Source: Undaria pinnatifida (taxonomy: Eukaryota; Sar; Phaeophyceae; Laminariales; Alariaceae). From it: 64,000 bases of DNA. The notes beneath the pieces are model-generated. The model did not search any database. It worked only from the letters and a program-made list of their open reading frames with translations, and was not told the origin of the DNA. The stretch is taken from NCBI GenBank assembly GCA_012845835.1, contig JABAKD010000015.1, forward strand, positions 6,539,974 to 6,603,973, in the 5' to 3' direction. This document shows, in pieces, positions 35,030 to 46,142 of this stretch. How positions within the stretch are numbered: the first letter of the stretch is position 1; the number at the start of each line of letters is the position of its first letter. The position numbers were made by a program, and so were the translations under genes.

Positions 35030-35530
35030 AGCGTCGGGGCACAAGTGTTGCAGATGCCAGGGGAGAGGGGTTTATTTTCAATCTCCTCTTTGGCAAAACC
35101 CTGCGGGAAGCCTCCCAGGCGGTAGTGGTGAGAAGAAACACCGACTGTCGCGCAAATTTGCGCGGTGGCCGCTTTAATCGAGAACGATAGGCCGCAGCGT
35201 GCATGCAAGACTCTCGCGGAGGGTTCAGCTTTCTTGTTCCTGAGCGTCCTAAACAACAGAGATAAAGAGAATCTAGCGCTGACACCAGCGCAGATGACCT
35301 CGAACCTCCAGACTCACTGCCATCCAGCGGCTATGGAGAATAGGCGGTACACGTTGCACTCGGTCCGAGTAGGGGCGGCGGCTAGCCACGTTATGGATGG
35401 TGCGGCCGTGGACGTGCTCATGGAGTACGTCGGACGAAGGTTTGCGGCCATAGCCGGCAGATACGTAAGAGGGACGGCAACAGCGGCGACGTCCAGGGGA
35501 ATGAAGCGCTTGCGCGAACGGCGTTCATAA
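35030..35530 (+). pseudogene. Tyrosine recombinase remnant (diverged lineage)
   Basis: In one + frame from about 35066 the peptide GFIFNLLFGKTLREASQAVV aligns with the corresponding GLIFNFRFGKTLRKSSEAVV part of the recombinases at 55 and 60 kb. After a frameshift near 35165 the second half reads YTLHSVRVGAAASHVMDG, then EYVGRRFAAIAGRYVRG. The HxxR box is preserved, the second conserved His/Trp box reads YVGRRF instead of MGGWKT, and the nucleophile region reads GRYVRG. Frameshift and changed active-site neighbours make this a dead, older relative of the 54-62 kb transposon. Confidence 0.75.
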
Positions 35531-35879
35531 ATGCTGACGCTTTACCACACTGTCGGAGGGGTCTGTGGAATCGTACGCAGCTTTCCCTGGGGACAACCGA
35601 CCGCAGCCGAACCCACAAGGGGCTCAACTAGAAGTTTGGGGATGAATAGAAAGAGAAGCAATCCTCACTGAAAATCCCGTATAAACGAGTGATGCCACTG
35701 TGATAATGGGGAGGGGTGCGATGCCACCGCAAATAGGCCTCACTAATCCCAAACTATATACGAATTGAGCTGCGCAGTGTTGCAATAGTCATCTGAAACC
35801 AGAAAAGAGGGGACGCCAGAAGGGCGCCCCCTTTTCGGGAAAGCTGATGTTATTTGGAGGTTGTGCAGAAGGAGCCCAC

Positions 35880-36190
35880 TCCGTGGCTGCCATCGATCCC
35901 GGCAGAAGCACGACAAGTGAAAGGAGGTTAGAGTAAAACACAGTCGATCCCGCCCGCCCATCGTGATGGCGGGGTGTACCGCCGACAACGTCATCGGCTT
36001 TGTTAGTGTTTACATTATGGGGATACGTACTCTCTGCGACGAGGTGACGCGTTGATTACCAGAGAATCAACGCGGGATAAGTATCCCTGGGTGGGAGTCT
36101 CTGGCTGGTCGCAGCAGAGAGGCCTCATTAATCCCAAACTATATACGAATGAAGCTACGTCGCAATGCTACGGCATTAAGACCCCAAAGT
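35880..36190 (+). repeat. Dispersed repeat R6, copy 1
   Basis: Shared with 41430-41670 in the same orientation. Both contain CCCGCCCATCGTG, CGCCGACAACG, GCGTTGATTACC, then GGGTGAGAGTCTC-like and TAATCCCAAACTA-like strings. The two copies flank the R7 block. Confidence 0.7.
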
Positions 36191-36359
36191 TCCTTACATT
36201 TACGCCCATATGCTACGTCGGTAGCGAGCCTTGAACCTTCCGTCCGTCACAATAATTTTTTTTTTTCCCCGCCTTCGAGACAGTGAATAATTCTGATTGT
36301 TGGTACTGTAATTTTCCAACTTTCAGCGGTCACTGGTTCGCTACGAAAACGGAATGAAA

Positions 36360-37905
36360 TGCTGACGACTTTTACATTGTCTATCTCTGCCCGGACGTAT
36401 TTTCATGGAATTGTACAACCTCTTGCGGATGGAATTCACTGGCGTCGCTGCGTGGGAAACGTTGGCGACGGGGGTTGATTCGGACTTCGGGATCGCTCGC
36501 GCCACCCGCACGGACTTGGTTGATAGGCCACTTGTCACGGTCGTTTTGACAGCGCGTCGGACAGACAATGCTGAGAATGCGGGCTGGCGGGTGCTATTCC
36601 TGGCAGGCATTGAGGTATGGTGCTAACACAATGCGCAGAACGCCAGCAAGCATTTTTATGCCGCATTTTTCTCTATCACCCTGTCGACGGGTCAACACGA
36701 ACTCCCTAGTTAGATGCCACACTCTAGTACTTGAGACCGGTGTGCCTACATACGTAACAACCACTGTCGGCGTTGCGATGCCTAGTTTATTTTTTTTTGT
36801 TATCGCTACCTGTGCGACGTTTGAGTCGTGGATGCAGGACGATCACTCTCGTGTTCACCCCCACCCCCTATGCAGCTATGTACTGCAACTCAAACATTAC
36901 CGAATAGTCTTCATGGTTAGTTGTGATTGACGGACGAAACGTTCACCTCGATATCACCCTCGATACAGGGTCCACACGACTCCTCAACCGTCGACTCCTC
37001 AACCGGCGTCGTCCTTACGAGGCAACCTGAGTTCCCCCATGTGGCGTACACCATGGGACTGGCCATTGGGGCTCCAATTTCGTACGAGCCCTGGCCTGGC
37101 TCTCGCTTCACGGCTCAAACCTGGTCCCGGTAAGACATGCCAATCGATGAACTCTTGGAAATTGTGGTGTCAAGTCATGCCCAATGCCTATAGGCCGACT
37201 TTCCGCATAACTTTATAACGGGGAAAAATGGTGCTTGGAAGCTAGTGGCCTTGAAGGCATCAACGTCGATCTCGCCGGTGGTGCTTTCTTACAGCGCAAG
37301 GCGACGATTGTGTGCCTTTCTGGTGGTGCCGCTGCTTGCTGGGCAGATCTTGAAGTCGCCTGGTGTCGCTTAGGCTAGACGGCATGCAACCTCCACAAAG
37401 AACATGCCACACAATTGAACCGTCCTATTTTCTGCGTGTCAGTACCGGTATATCGTTGGTTTCGTGAATATAAATCACCTCCCAAACTTGTTGACGTGGT
37501 CAACAGCACGCTTAAGGCTGATGGATTAACGGTGGTAGGAGATTACATGGGAGCCGAGATGCGGCACCGTCAACCCCTCGCGTTGATTCATACGTTTAAG
37601 CGTGTGCTTGCGGGCTGCATGGCGATCGATGCGGATTGTACACATGCTGCAGCTATTCCGCGCCTCACGAGCACCTAACGACAGAGGCATTCATCTCCTA
37701 CGCAATCACTCTGTATACACAATTATCTGACGCTCAAACCGTTCCTTACGTTCCGTTTTGCCCTCGAAACGCTATCACAGCCACACCGTTGCGCTCGGGA
37801 TTGCGTCGGCCTCTGAGGCCATCGAGGTTTCTCCTGCAACCGCAGAGCCGGACGATTCGCCCCCAGCCGTTCTTCGTTCTGTGGTGAGCTGTTCAGCCGT
37901 ACGCT
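36360..37905 (+). repeat. Repeat family R7, copy 1
   Basis: About 1.5 kb aligned with 39673-41100 (same strand), and its first half with the minus strand of 38819-39660. Within it, + frame 36927-37131 begins VTDETFTSISPSIQG and is preserved in the other copies apart from one stop in copy 3. Another frame (37758-38069) containing GIASASEAIEVSPATAEP is preserved in copy 3. Open frames surviving in diverged copies suggest a gene or transposon with introns, but I recognise no domain. Confidence 0.7.
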
Positions 37906-37909
37906 ATGC

Positions 37910-38585
37910 CACCCTTTTCGGGCCGTTTTCATCCGCCTTCTCGACGTGGCAACACGAATCAGCCAGTTGGACATTTACAGAGCTTGCAACGCCTACCGGC
38001 GTTATGATGGCTGTCGGAGATGCAGAACTTGAAGAAAGCAGTTGTATATCGGCGCGAATGCGGCTTTGAACTCGTTGAAGCAGTGCGGCCCTCTTTACCG
38101 TTGCCCCCACCCGCTTTGCAGCCGCACTTTTGCCCAATATTGTTGGTCAAGCCTTGGTGTGTACATTGATCACAGACTACACACGTCCTGCTGCATCGCC
38201 GCCATACAGGGCACGCACGACAGTGCAGCCCCCGCCTTGGCCACGAGGCTGCCGGATTTTACCGGTGTAGAATCCGCCAAGGCGCTACCCGTGGGTGCCG
38301 AGCGTCCACGCCCACGCCTTCTTGGCCTACCCGCCCCTGCCGAAGTGATGTACGGGTGAGGCATGGCTGTCGATTAACGCGTGACACCCTTTTCTCGAGA
38401 CGTGTTGGCGGTAGACACAGCTGGAATTGTAGCGAGGCGTGCCACGGTAGGGGTAGTTAGAATTTTCAGCGCAAAATGTTTCTGACTGACGGGGTTCCTC
38501 AACTGATGGACTATGCTGTACCCAATATCGATGGAATGCCGTTTTTGTTTTACAGTATTGTTAGCTATACAGCTACGTTCACGCC
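37910..38585 (+). repeat. Dispersed repeat R5, copy 2
   Basis: Aligned with 24540-25260. Both preserve MAVGDA (in different contexts), the CGPLY...CSR peptide and the terminal LLGLPAPAEVMYG frame ending at the same stop. It directly continues R7 copy 1, so R5 may be the 3' part of the same element. Confidence 0.75.
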
Positions 38586-38818
38586 CGTGCGGTACGTCGG
38601 TGGCAAGTCACGAATATTCCGTCGGTCATAATGAAAATCAGATTTTTCCCCCTCTTCGAGACGGCGTATCACTTTGATTGCTGGTACTACGATTTTCTCG
38701 CTGGCAGTGGTCATTGGCTCACCACGAAAAACGTAAGGAAAAAGCTGACCACCTTTTCGTTGTTTATCTCTGCCCGGACGTATGTTAATGGAATTGTACA
38801 GCCTCTTGTGGATTGAAA

Positions 38819-40513
38819 GGCGCATAGTCGCTGTTTTGCGCCGTAGCAAAACATTACCTGTGAGATCGACGCTGTCGCCTTCAAGGCCATTAACTTCCAA
38901 GTGCTTTTCTTACCCGCTTTCAGTTCCAACGGAGAGCCGGCTTATAGACATTGAGCGTGACCTTAAAACCACAATTTCTGAGAGGTCATTGATTGGCATG
39001 CCTTACCGGGACACGGGTTGAGCCGTGAGGCGGGGGTCAGGCCAGGGCTCGTACGACGTTGGGGCCCCAACGACCAGTCCCATGGTAAATGCCGCAGGGA
39101 GGAAGTCGGGTAACCTCGTAAGGACGACGGTTGAGCAGTCGTGTGGACCCTGTATCGTGGGTGACATCGAGGTGAACGTTTCGTCCGTAAATCACAACTC
39201 ACAATCAGGATTATTCGGCAATGTTAAAGTTGCAGTGCAGCTGCATAGGGGTGGAGATGAACACGAGAGCGATTGTGCTGCATCCATGACTCAAACGCCG
39301 CATAAGTAGCGATAACTACTTGCTTTAGTTAGGCACTGCCACTCCGGCAGGGGTTGATACGTCGTAAGACACACCGGTCTCCAGTCCTCGAGAGTGACAT
39401 CTAACTAGCGAGTTCGTGTTGACCCGTCGAGAGGGTGATATAGACGAAGTTGGCATGGAATCGGTTTGTGGTGTTCTGCACTTGTGTTAGCACCATACCT
39501 CAAAGCGGACCGAGAATAACACCAGCAAGCCCGGATTTTCAGTACGGTATATCCGGCTCGCTGTCGTCAGTAAGACCGCGACAAGTGGCCTATCAACCAA
39601 TTCCATGTACTACGAGCGATCCTCAAGTCCGAATCGACCCCCGTCGCCAACGTTTCCCACGTTGATCGCTTCGTGGGATCCGTTGGCGACGGGGGTCGAT
39701 TCGGACTTGAGGATCGCTCGTAGTACATGGACTTGGTTGATAGACCACTTGTCGCGGTCATACTGACGCAGCGAGCCGGACAGACCGTACTGAGAATCCG
39801 GGCTTGTTGGTGTTATTCTTGGCTCACCTTGAGGTATGGTGCTGACACATGTGCAGAACACCACAAACCGATCCCGTGCAACTTCGTCTACATCACCCTC
39901 TAGACGGGTCAACGCGAACTCGCTAGATAGATGTCACTCTCGAGGACTCGAGACCGGTGTGTCTTACGGCGTATCAACCTCTCTCGGAGTGTCAGTGCCT
40001 AACTAATACAATTTGCTATCGCTACGTATGCGGCGTTTGAGTCGTGGATGGAGGAATACCGCTCTCGTGTTCATCCCCACCCCCTATGCAGCTGCATTGC
40101 AACTTAAACATTGCCGAATAATCCTGATTGTGAGTTATGATTTACGGACGAAACGTTCACCTTAATATCACCCTCGATACATGGTTCACAGGACGGCTCA
40201 ACCGTCGTCCTTACGAGGCTACCCGACTTCCTCCCTGCGGCATTTACCACGGGACTGGTCGTTGGGGCCCCAACTTTGTACGAGCCCTGACCTGACCCCC
40301 GCTTCACGGCTCAACCCGTGTCCTGGTAAGACATGCCAATCAGTAAACTCTTGGCAATTGTGGTTTTAAGGTCACGCCCAATGTCGATAGGCCGGCTTTC
40401 CGTGGGAACTGAAAGCCGGCAATAATAGCGCTTGGAAGTTAATGGCCTTGAAGGCAACAACGTCGATCTCATAGTTAATGTTTTGTCACGGCGAAAAACA
40501 GCGTTTACGCGCC
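38819..40513. repeat. Large palindrome, arms of about 845 bp
   Basis: The left arm 38819-39660 and right arm 39673-40513 are inverted copies around a 12-bp centre (39661-39672). The outermost matched bases are GGCGCATAG...CGCTGTTTTGCG on the left and CAGCG...CGCGCC on the right. Arms differ by scattered substitutions, so the structure is not a trivial assembly mirror. Both arms belong to repeat family R7. Confidence 0.85.
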
Positions 40514-41100
40514 TTTCTGGTGGTGCCGCTGCTTACTGACCAGTCCTTGAAATTGGATAGTGTCGCTTAGGCTAGACGGTGCGTCACCCCCACAGATAGT
40601 ATGCCACACAACTGAAGCGTCCGAGTTTCTGCGTGTCAGTACCGGTGTACATTTTTTTTCGCGGATATTATAAATCCTCTGCGAGACAGTTGACGTGGTC
40701 CACAATACGATTAAGGCCAATTGATCAACGGTGGTGGAGGATTACGTGGGAGCCAACATGCGGCACCATCAAGCACTCGCACGGATGCATACGTTTAAGC
40801 ATGTACTTGCGGGCTACATGGCGATCGACGCGAATTTTATACGTCCTGTTGCTATTCCGCGCCTCACGAGCACCTGACGACAGAAGCAATCATCTCCTAC
40901 GCAATCACTGTGTATACGCAAATATCTGACGCGCGAACCGTTCTTATATTGCGTTTTGCCTTCGAAACGTCATTGCAGCCACACCGTTGAGCTCGGCATC
41001 GCGTCGGCCTCTGAGGCCATCGAGGTTTCTCCTGCAACGGCAGAGCCGGACGACTCGCCCCCAACCGTTCTTCATTCTGTGGTAAGCCGTTCAACCATAT
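40514..41100 (+). repeat. Repeat family R7, distal part of copy 3
   Basis: Continues the right palindrome arm in the orientation of copy 1 and aligns with about 37310-37905, sharing GGTGTCGCTTAGGCTAGACGG-like, GCGCCTCACGAGCACCT and GGCCATCGAGGTTTCTCCTG strings. Confidence 0.75.
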
Positions 41101-41183
41101 ACTACTAACCCCGCGTCGATGGTAAAACTCAACGATACTGAAACGTAGCAATGGTTAGATGCGTACGCAACGCAGTGGATGGA

Positions 41184-41302
41184 TTTGGAAGCGTTATTCT
41201 AAACATACTACCTTACGGTGGACACTGTCGGCGGAATCAGTTATATATTTGGAAGCGTTATTCTAAGCATACTACCTTACGGCGGATACTGTCGGCGGAA
41301 CC
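41184..41302 (+). repeat. 64-bp tandem duplication
   Basis: TTTGGAAGCGTTATTCTAA begins at 41184 and again at 41248, followed in both by CATACTACCTTACGG and ACTGTCGGCGGAA. Confidence 0.9.
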
Positions 41303-41429
41303 CTGTAACCAAAAGGGACGCAAGGAGTGTGTCCGTGGGATCGGAAAACGCCTTTGGTTGTACTGAGAGTTGTATAGAGGGAGATGCTACAACTTCCATC
41401 TCGATCGACCGTACAACATCATGGATACG

Positions 41430-41670
41430 TGTGAAGCAGATGGGAAAGGCAGACCATCTCGCCCGCCCATCGTGGTGCGCGAAGCACGCCGACAACGACA
41501 TCAGTTTTCGTAGTGTTTGTGTTGCCGGGTAACTATTCTGTGCGATTGTGTGCCGCGTTGATTACCGGCGAATCGATGCGGGGGGCAGTGGCCTTGGGTG
41601 AGAGTCTCCGGCTGATTGCAGCATTGATCCCAAGCTAGACACGAATTGAAGTTGACGACGTATTGTTATA
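41430..41670 (+). repeat. Dispersed repeat R6, copy 2
   Basis: Second copy of 35880-36190, closing the R7 block on the right. Confidence 0.7.
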
Positions 41671-42093
41671 TAGGAATACTGTTGGATGAGATACAACAGT
41701 CATAGGCACACAGGTGTGGAGGCCATCAGGAGTTTAATTTGTTCTTGATATTTTTAAAACCGAAGCCATGTGGGACAGCATACATCACCTGGGCTATAGA
41801 GGGCAACACGCGCCCATCAAGACTACGCGAATCAAAGCAATTGGTTCACCCCTACAAGCCATCGGACCTACAACGGCGGCAAGAAGTTCGGACAGTTCTG
41901 TCTATGAATACCCGTGTGGGTGTTTCCTCGCGTCTTTAGCTCGGAGTTGGTGGTTTGTTGGTGATGCACACCTTACCGACCACCATGGTCCTGCTACTAT
42001 TCGCCAAATGTTTCCTGTATGTGCAGCTGGAACTAGAACCTGAACACGTTGGGACCGCCGTGGTGGTCTATGCTTGTAACTGTGGTGTATTTC

Positions 42094-42304
42094 AGGTGAT
42101 CTCATCGAGGAAACCGGGTGTTTCCTTGTCGGCGACCGCGTGGTTGATCCTGTGCTCCCTGGTAACTGCGGCTGGAAGGATTGTGTGGTTGCTGACGGTC
42201 AATGTCGCGCCTGTTGCGATTATCTTCGTGGCACTTGCAGTGCCAGTCCTGGTCCTTGGGCCGGCTGGTCATATGGGGGACGACGAGTGGGATGTGTCGG
42301 AGCA
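42094..42304 (+). CDS. Candidate cysteine-rich exon (weak)
   Basis: A GTGGTGTATTTCAG acceptor precedes it and GAGCAG/GTACCA could be the donor. One + frame reads DLIEETGCFLVGDRV, then NCGWKDCVVADGQCRACCDY and RGTC, a cysteine spacing like that of small extracellular or zinc-binding modules. A competing hydrophobic frame covers the same bases, so this is tentative. Confidence 0.25.
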
Positions 42305-43137
42305 GGTACCATTGTGTGAATATGTTGGGCGCGGTCCTGCTAACAGCAAGAACGTGGTTTTGAGGATGCGGTAATGTCGATTGGTGGGATGGGCAAAGCA
42401 CGTTCAGAAAGGTACAACAATAGCGACACACATGTGTTCAATACGCGGCACTCGAAATGGTCAGCTGGACCACTGCGTAAGCATACACATTTGCGATACA
42501 TGCTTCTTGGGTTAGCGTTCAAGATCGGTGATATGTTGGCGATCGCAATAGTCAGGCCTCCTCCATTAAATGCGGGTATCACTTACGCATGCAATCCAGC
42601 CGTGTGTTTAGCTTTGTCGAGCGAGTGGCGTTCGACAAAGTTGTGTTTAAACCCGTTGGTCTCAGGTGGCAAGCTTGTACGACCCAACCCATGGTTGTAC
42701 ACGTATGCAGAATCCAGGCCAGTTGCACTTACGTAATGTCGCTCCGTAACTTGTCCCACCCCCCAAGCACCTCGTGTTGTAGGGTCCCCCTTGGTCGTAT
42801 TTGTGGAATATCGAATAGCTCGGGCATATTCTTTGGCTCAGCCACAGAGGGGTTTGTCCGATATCAGGGGCACGGATTCGAAGAGCGACGGGAGATTTGC
42901 GCGAATAAATCTACCGCATGTTATACATTGGGGATGGTCGTTCTTCGTGGCCCCAATAAGGCAGTGCATGGTATGCGTCGTTTACCTCAATAACACTAAC
43001 GGCTTAGTGCTAGGTTGGCAGGCTTACAAGCGGACTTGATGTTGGGAAACATTTCGGACGAATAGTTGTTTTCTGTTTCCTCGTCGTTGTTTATGACTGA
43101 CGCTGACGCTGCACATTATGACCAAAATCAAATAACA

Positions 43138-43330
43138 ACGATAGTAGTAGTGGTAGCAGTAGTAGTAGCAGCAGCAGTAGGATTAGTAGGAGTAGCAGCA
43201 GCAGCAGCAGTAGTAGTAGTAATAGTAGCAGCAGTAGGAGTAGGAGTAGTAGCAGCAGTAGCATTAGTAGTGGTAGCAGTAGTAGTCGTGGTAGTAGTGG
43301 TAGTAATAGTAGTAGTATGGTAGTGGTAAG
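43138..43330 (+). repeat. AGT/AGC-type trinucleotide microsatellite
   Basis: A long interrupted run of GTA/GCA triplets. It produces poly-Val/Ala and poly-Leu frames that are not genes. Confidence 0.92.
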
Positions 43331-43870
43331 AATAATAATAAATAATAGCAACACTAGAATAGTGAGGAGGTATGACGATTTCGCAGCCTCGACGAGCAAA
43401 TTCACGCAACGCCAGTGAACGGCAGGTCTTGACTTTTGAAGGCGGGTACGTCCGCGTCGTGCTTCCCGCTTAACATTTGACAAGGGGGCTTGAATGAACC
43501 TTTGTTTTTCTCCTTGATAGCACGTAGGATTTGCTACCGACGGAGGCTTTGTTGCTTGATATTTTTTATCGTGTCAAAATACTACAGTGTTAGCTCATGC
43601 TGCATGGATGAATCTTAAGCGACCGAATCACTAGCCAATACTTACGTTTCACCCCTTTAAGGCTGCACACCCGCTCCGGTGCCAAATCGCTTAGGATTAG
43701 ACTTAGATTTGTATTTCTGTACAGTGAAGCAGTAAAAGAGTGAGCGACAGGGGGAAAGTGTTTCCTTGCGATTTTCTTCTCGAATGCGTTATGATTCTTT
43801 GAGGTTTTCTTCTTGATTTGGCGTTACAAGACCTGCGATTTCCAGCTCGAAATGCGTTGCATGTCTACGC

Positions 43871-45660
43871 TTGTTTCTGCTTGAAATGCAGTACAACTTT
43901 TTTGCAATTCTGCTCAAAATGCGTAACAACGCGTCAATGCAACAGGTGGCATTAGCGCGAGAACACGTCGGGGCTTCGGAATATTTGTCCATGGAAGGTG
44001 AAGTAGAGGGCTGCCTGGACCGTCTGAGTGACATGGTGGTGATGCCACTCAAGCTGCATCTCAACGACGGCGTCGACACCGCCGTCAAATTGGAAGCGGA
44101 CAAACCGCACCATCAATGGCTTTTCGATTATCTGGCGCAGGTGGCTCTTATGGGCACGCAGATCCACTGGACAGCAGAAACGGCGGAAGAGTTCGAGGGA
44201 GTGCACGAAGGCGCCGTTAAGCGCTATATCGGCATGTGCAATGCCCGCATGGCTTGTCTCGTTGACCTCGTCCTCGGTAAACTCGCAAGGGAGAAGCGAG
44301 TAAATATCGTCTCGTTGATGACGCTCGATGTGCACGCCAGGGATGCCGTACAAAAACTTGCCAGCGATGAGACGGAAGGCCACGCCGCGTTCCTGTGGCA
44401 GCAGCAGCTTTGCTTCTTCTTGTGGCAGAAGCAACTTTGCTTCTACTGGGCGCAGACGAACACGGGCGTCAACGTCCGAATCTTCGACTTCAGGCGCAAG
44501 TATTCCTACGAATGGATTGGGAACACCAGTCGCTTGGTTATCACCCCAATAACCGACCGCTCCTACATCACTCTTGCGATGGGGCTTCGCCTCTTACTCG
44601 GTGGAAACCCCGCTGGGCCGGCGGGCACAGACAAGACGGAAGCAGGTAAGGGCTTGGCTAGGGCGATGGCGTGCTATGATGTCAACTACTTGAACCCGAT
44701 GAAGTACTAGACAATGGTTTACACGTTCTGAGGCTTTGTTTAAACGGGTGCACGCGCCTGTTTCGACGAGTTCAAATTCGTCCAGATTCAATTTCTGCAA
44801 ATTCATTTTGGATGCGATTGAACTTGTCGAAACAGCCCCGCGCACCCGTTTTCTTCACGCCTCGGAATAGAGGGAAGATGTCCCTGTGAGCTGGCAAGCT
44901 GTTCTTCACCATGGCCTCTTGAACACGCATTACCAGGGTGGCCACGGAGAACAGAAATTTTCTTCGTCCAGAATCAATTTCTGTTCTCCGTGGCCACCCT
45001 GGTAATGAGTGTTCAAGAGGCCATGGTGAAGAACAGCTTGCCAGCTCTCAGGGACACCTTCCCTCTATTCCGAGGCGTGAAGAAAACGGGTGCGCGGGGC
45101 TGTTTCGACAAGTTCAGTCGCATCCAGAATGAATTTCTGTCCTCGATGGCCGCCCTGGTAGTAACTGTGCGAGAGGGGATGATGACGAACAGCATGCCAG
45201 CGAACAGGAACACCTCCCCTGCCGGGACTCCGCTAGTGAACGTTAGGGTATTCGATTTCATGGGGGACATCATCAGCCTGAAACCCACGTGCGGTTTTTA
45301 CGTCGCCATGAACTCTGGTTACGCAGGACGAGGGCTTCCGCGAAAACTCAGAGCTCTTTTCCGACCTTGCGCCATGATTCGCCCTAACCTGAAGCGGATC
45401 TGCGGGAACATGCTCTTACCTGAAGGGTCCCACAAGGTGCGAACACTAGCGGGGAAGTTCATCACCCTTTATGAGCTGTCTTCCTACTTTTTATCAAAAT
45501 TATTTCGCTATGATTTGGATGTGAGCGCGGGTATGTTCGTTCTTGAAATGACGGGTGTGTAGAAGCGTGGGGAGCCTAACCTGGACGAGGCAGCTATTCT
45601 CATACGAGCGCTCCGACACGTGAACACGGCCAAAATTCTACCAAGGCTGTCTTAGAGAGG
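43871..45660 (+). pseudogene. Dynein heavy chain fragment (linker to AAA1), pseudogene
   Basis: The first open part (to 44707) has WLFDYLAQVALMGTQIHW and CLVDLVLGKLAREKR from the linker, then ITPITDRSYITLAMGLRLLL, and the AAA1 Walker A region GGNPAGPAGTDKTEAGKGLA. The canonical GPAGTGKT has become GPAGTDKT, which should destroy ATP binding. After TAG (44708), TGA and TAA in the same frame, the Walker B segment ACFDEF appears near 44760. The second part (44990-45562) includes GCFDKFSRI, then MNSGYAGRGLPRKLRALFRP and LAGKFITLYEL, all AAA1. Past a TAG at 45562 the match continues (DEAAILIRALRHVNTAKI) to about 45650. Dyneins are microtubule motors of cilia and cytoplasm; this copy is intronless over what is seen and rearranged. 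Confidence 0.92.
44797..45140. repeat. Inverted duplication inside the dynein pseudogene
   Basis: About 165 bp of the AAA1 Walker B region (encoding VATLVM, QEAMVKNSLPA and GARGCFDKF) is present inverted at 44797-44962 and in the sense direction at 44975-45140. The CFDEF segment also occurs once more upstream at about 44755. The arms differ by few bases. Confidence 0.85.
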
Positions 45661-46070
45661 TCGCTTTGGGGGACTGGACTTTTTTCCCAGTAGCTCGAGG
45701 TTACTCGCGCGAGTGACCTCCCCTTTCTTTTGCGGTCTCAATCGTTTCGTGTTGTTGTAATTTTGCGATATAAATCCGCAATGGAATGGTTAGCTACGTA
45801 TCGTCAAACAAATCGCTTGGAATATTTTTCCTCGGTGAGCTACAGAGTTACTCGTGCGAGTGGCTCAAACCTGTAGTGAAACACTGGGTACCCCCCCCCC
45901 CACCGTAGCCTTCGCCCTTTCCTGCCCTTGACAATCCTATTTTCCTGAGGCTCGTCGTTTTCATTGTGTGCACGCACCTCATTTTGGGGAAAATCGTGCC
46001 TGGAATTCGCCTCGGGGGATGTATTATTATGCGTGTTGTACATACGGTGCTCGTATTTATATGGTTGATC
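45661..46070. other. Spacer left of the tandem array
   Basis: No gene. Two similar short segments (near 45698 and 45838) contain AG(T/C)TAC...GTTACTCG(C/T)GCGAGTG. The array starts sharply at CGCTAGCC, 46071. Confidence 0.5.
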
Positions 46071-46142
46071 GCTAGCCATGGGGGTCGGTATGATACCAAA
46101 TATTCACTATTTGACTAGATACTGCAAGCGGTATTGGTGGGG

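Noticed and set aside
36940-36990. Retroviral-type aspartic protease motif (ITLDTGST)
   Set aside because: The same frame in the other copies reads THDTGST and TLDTWFT, flanking protease motifs are missing, and another frame is better conserved.
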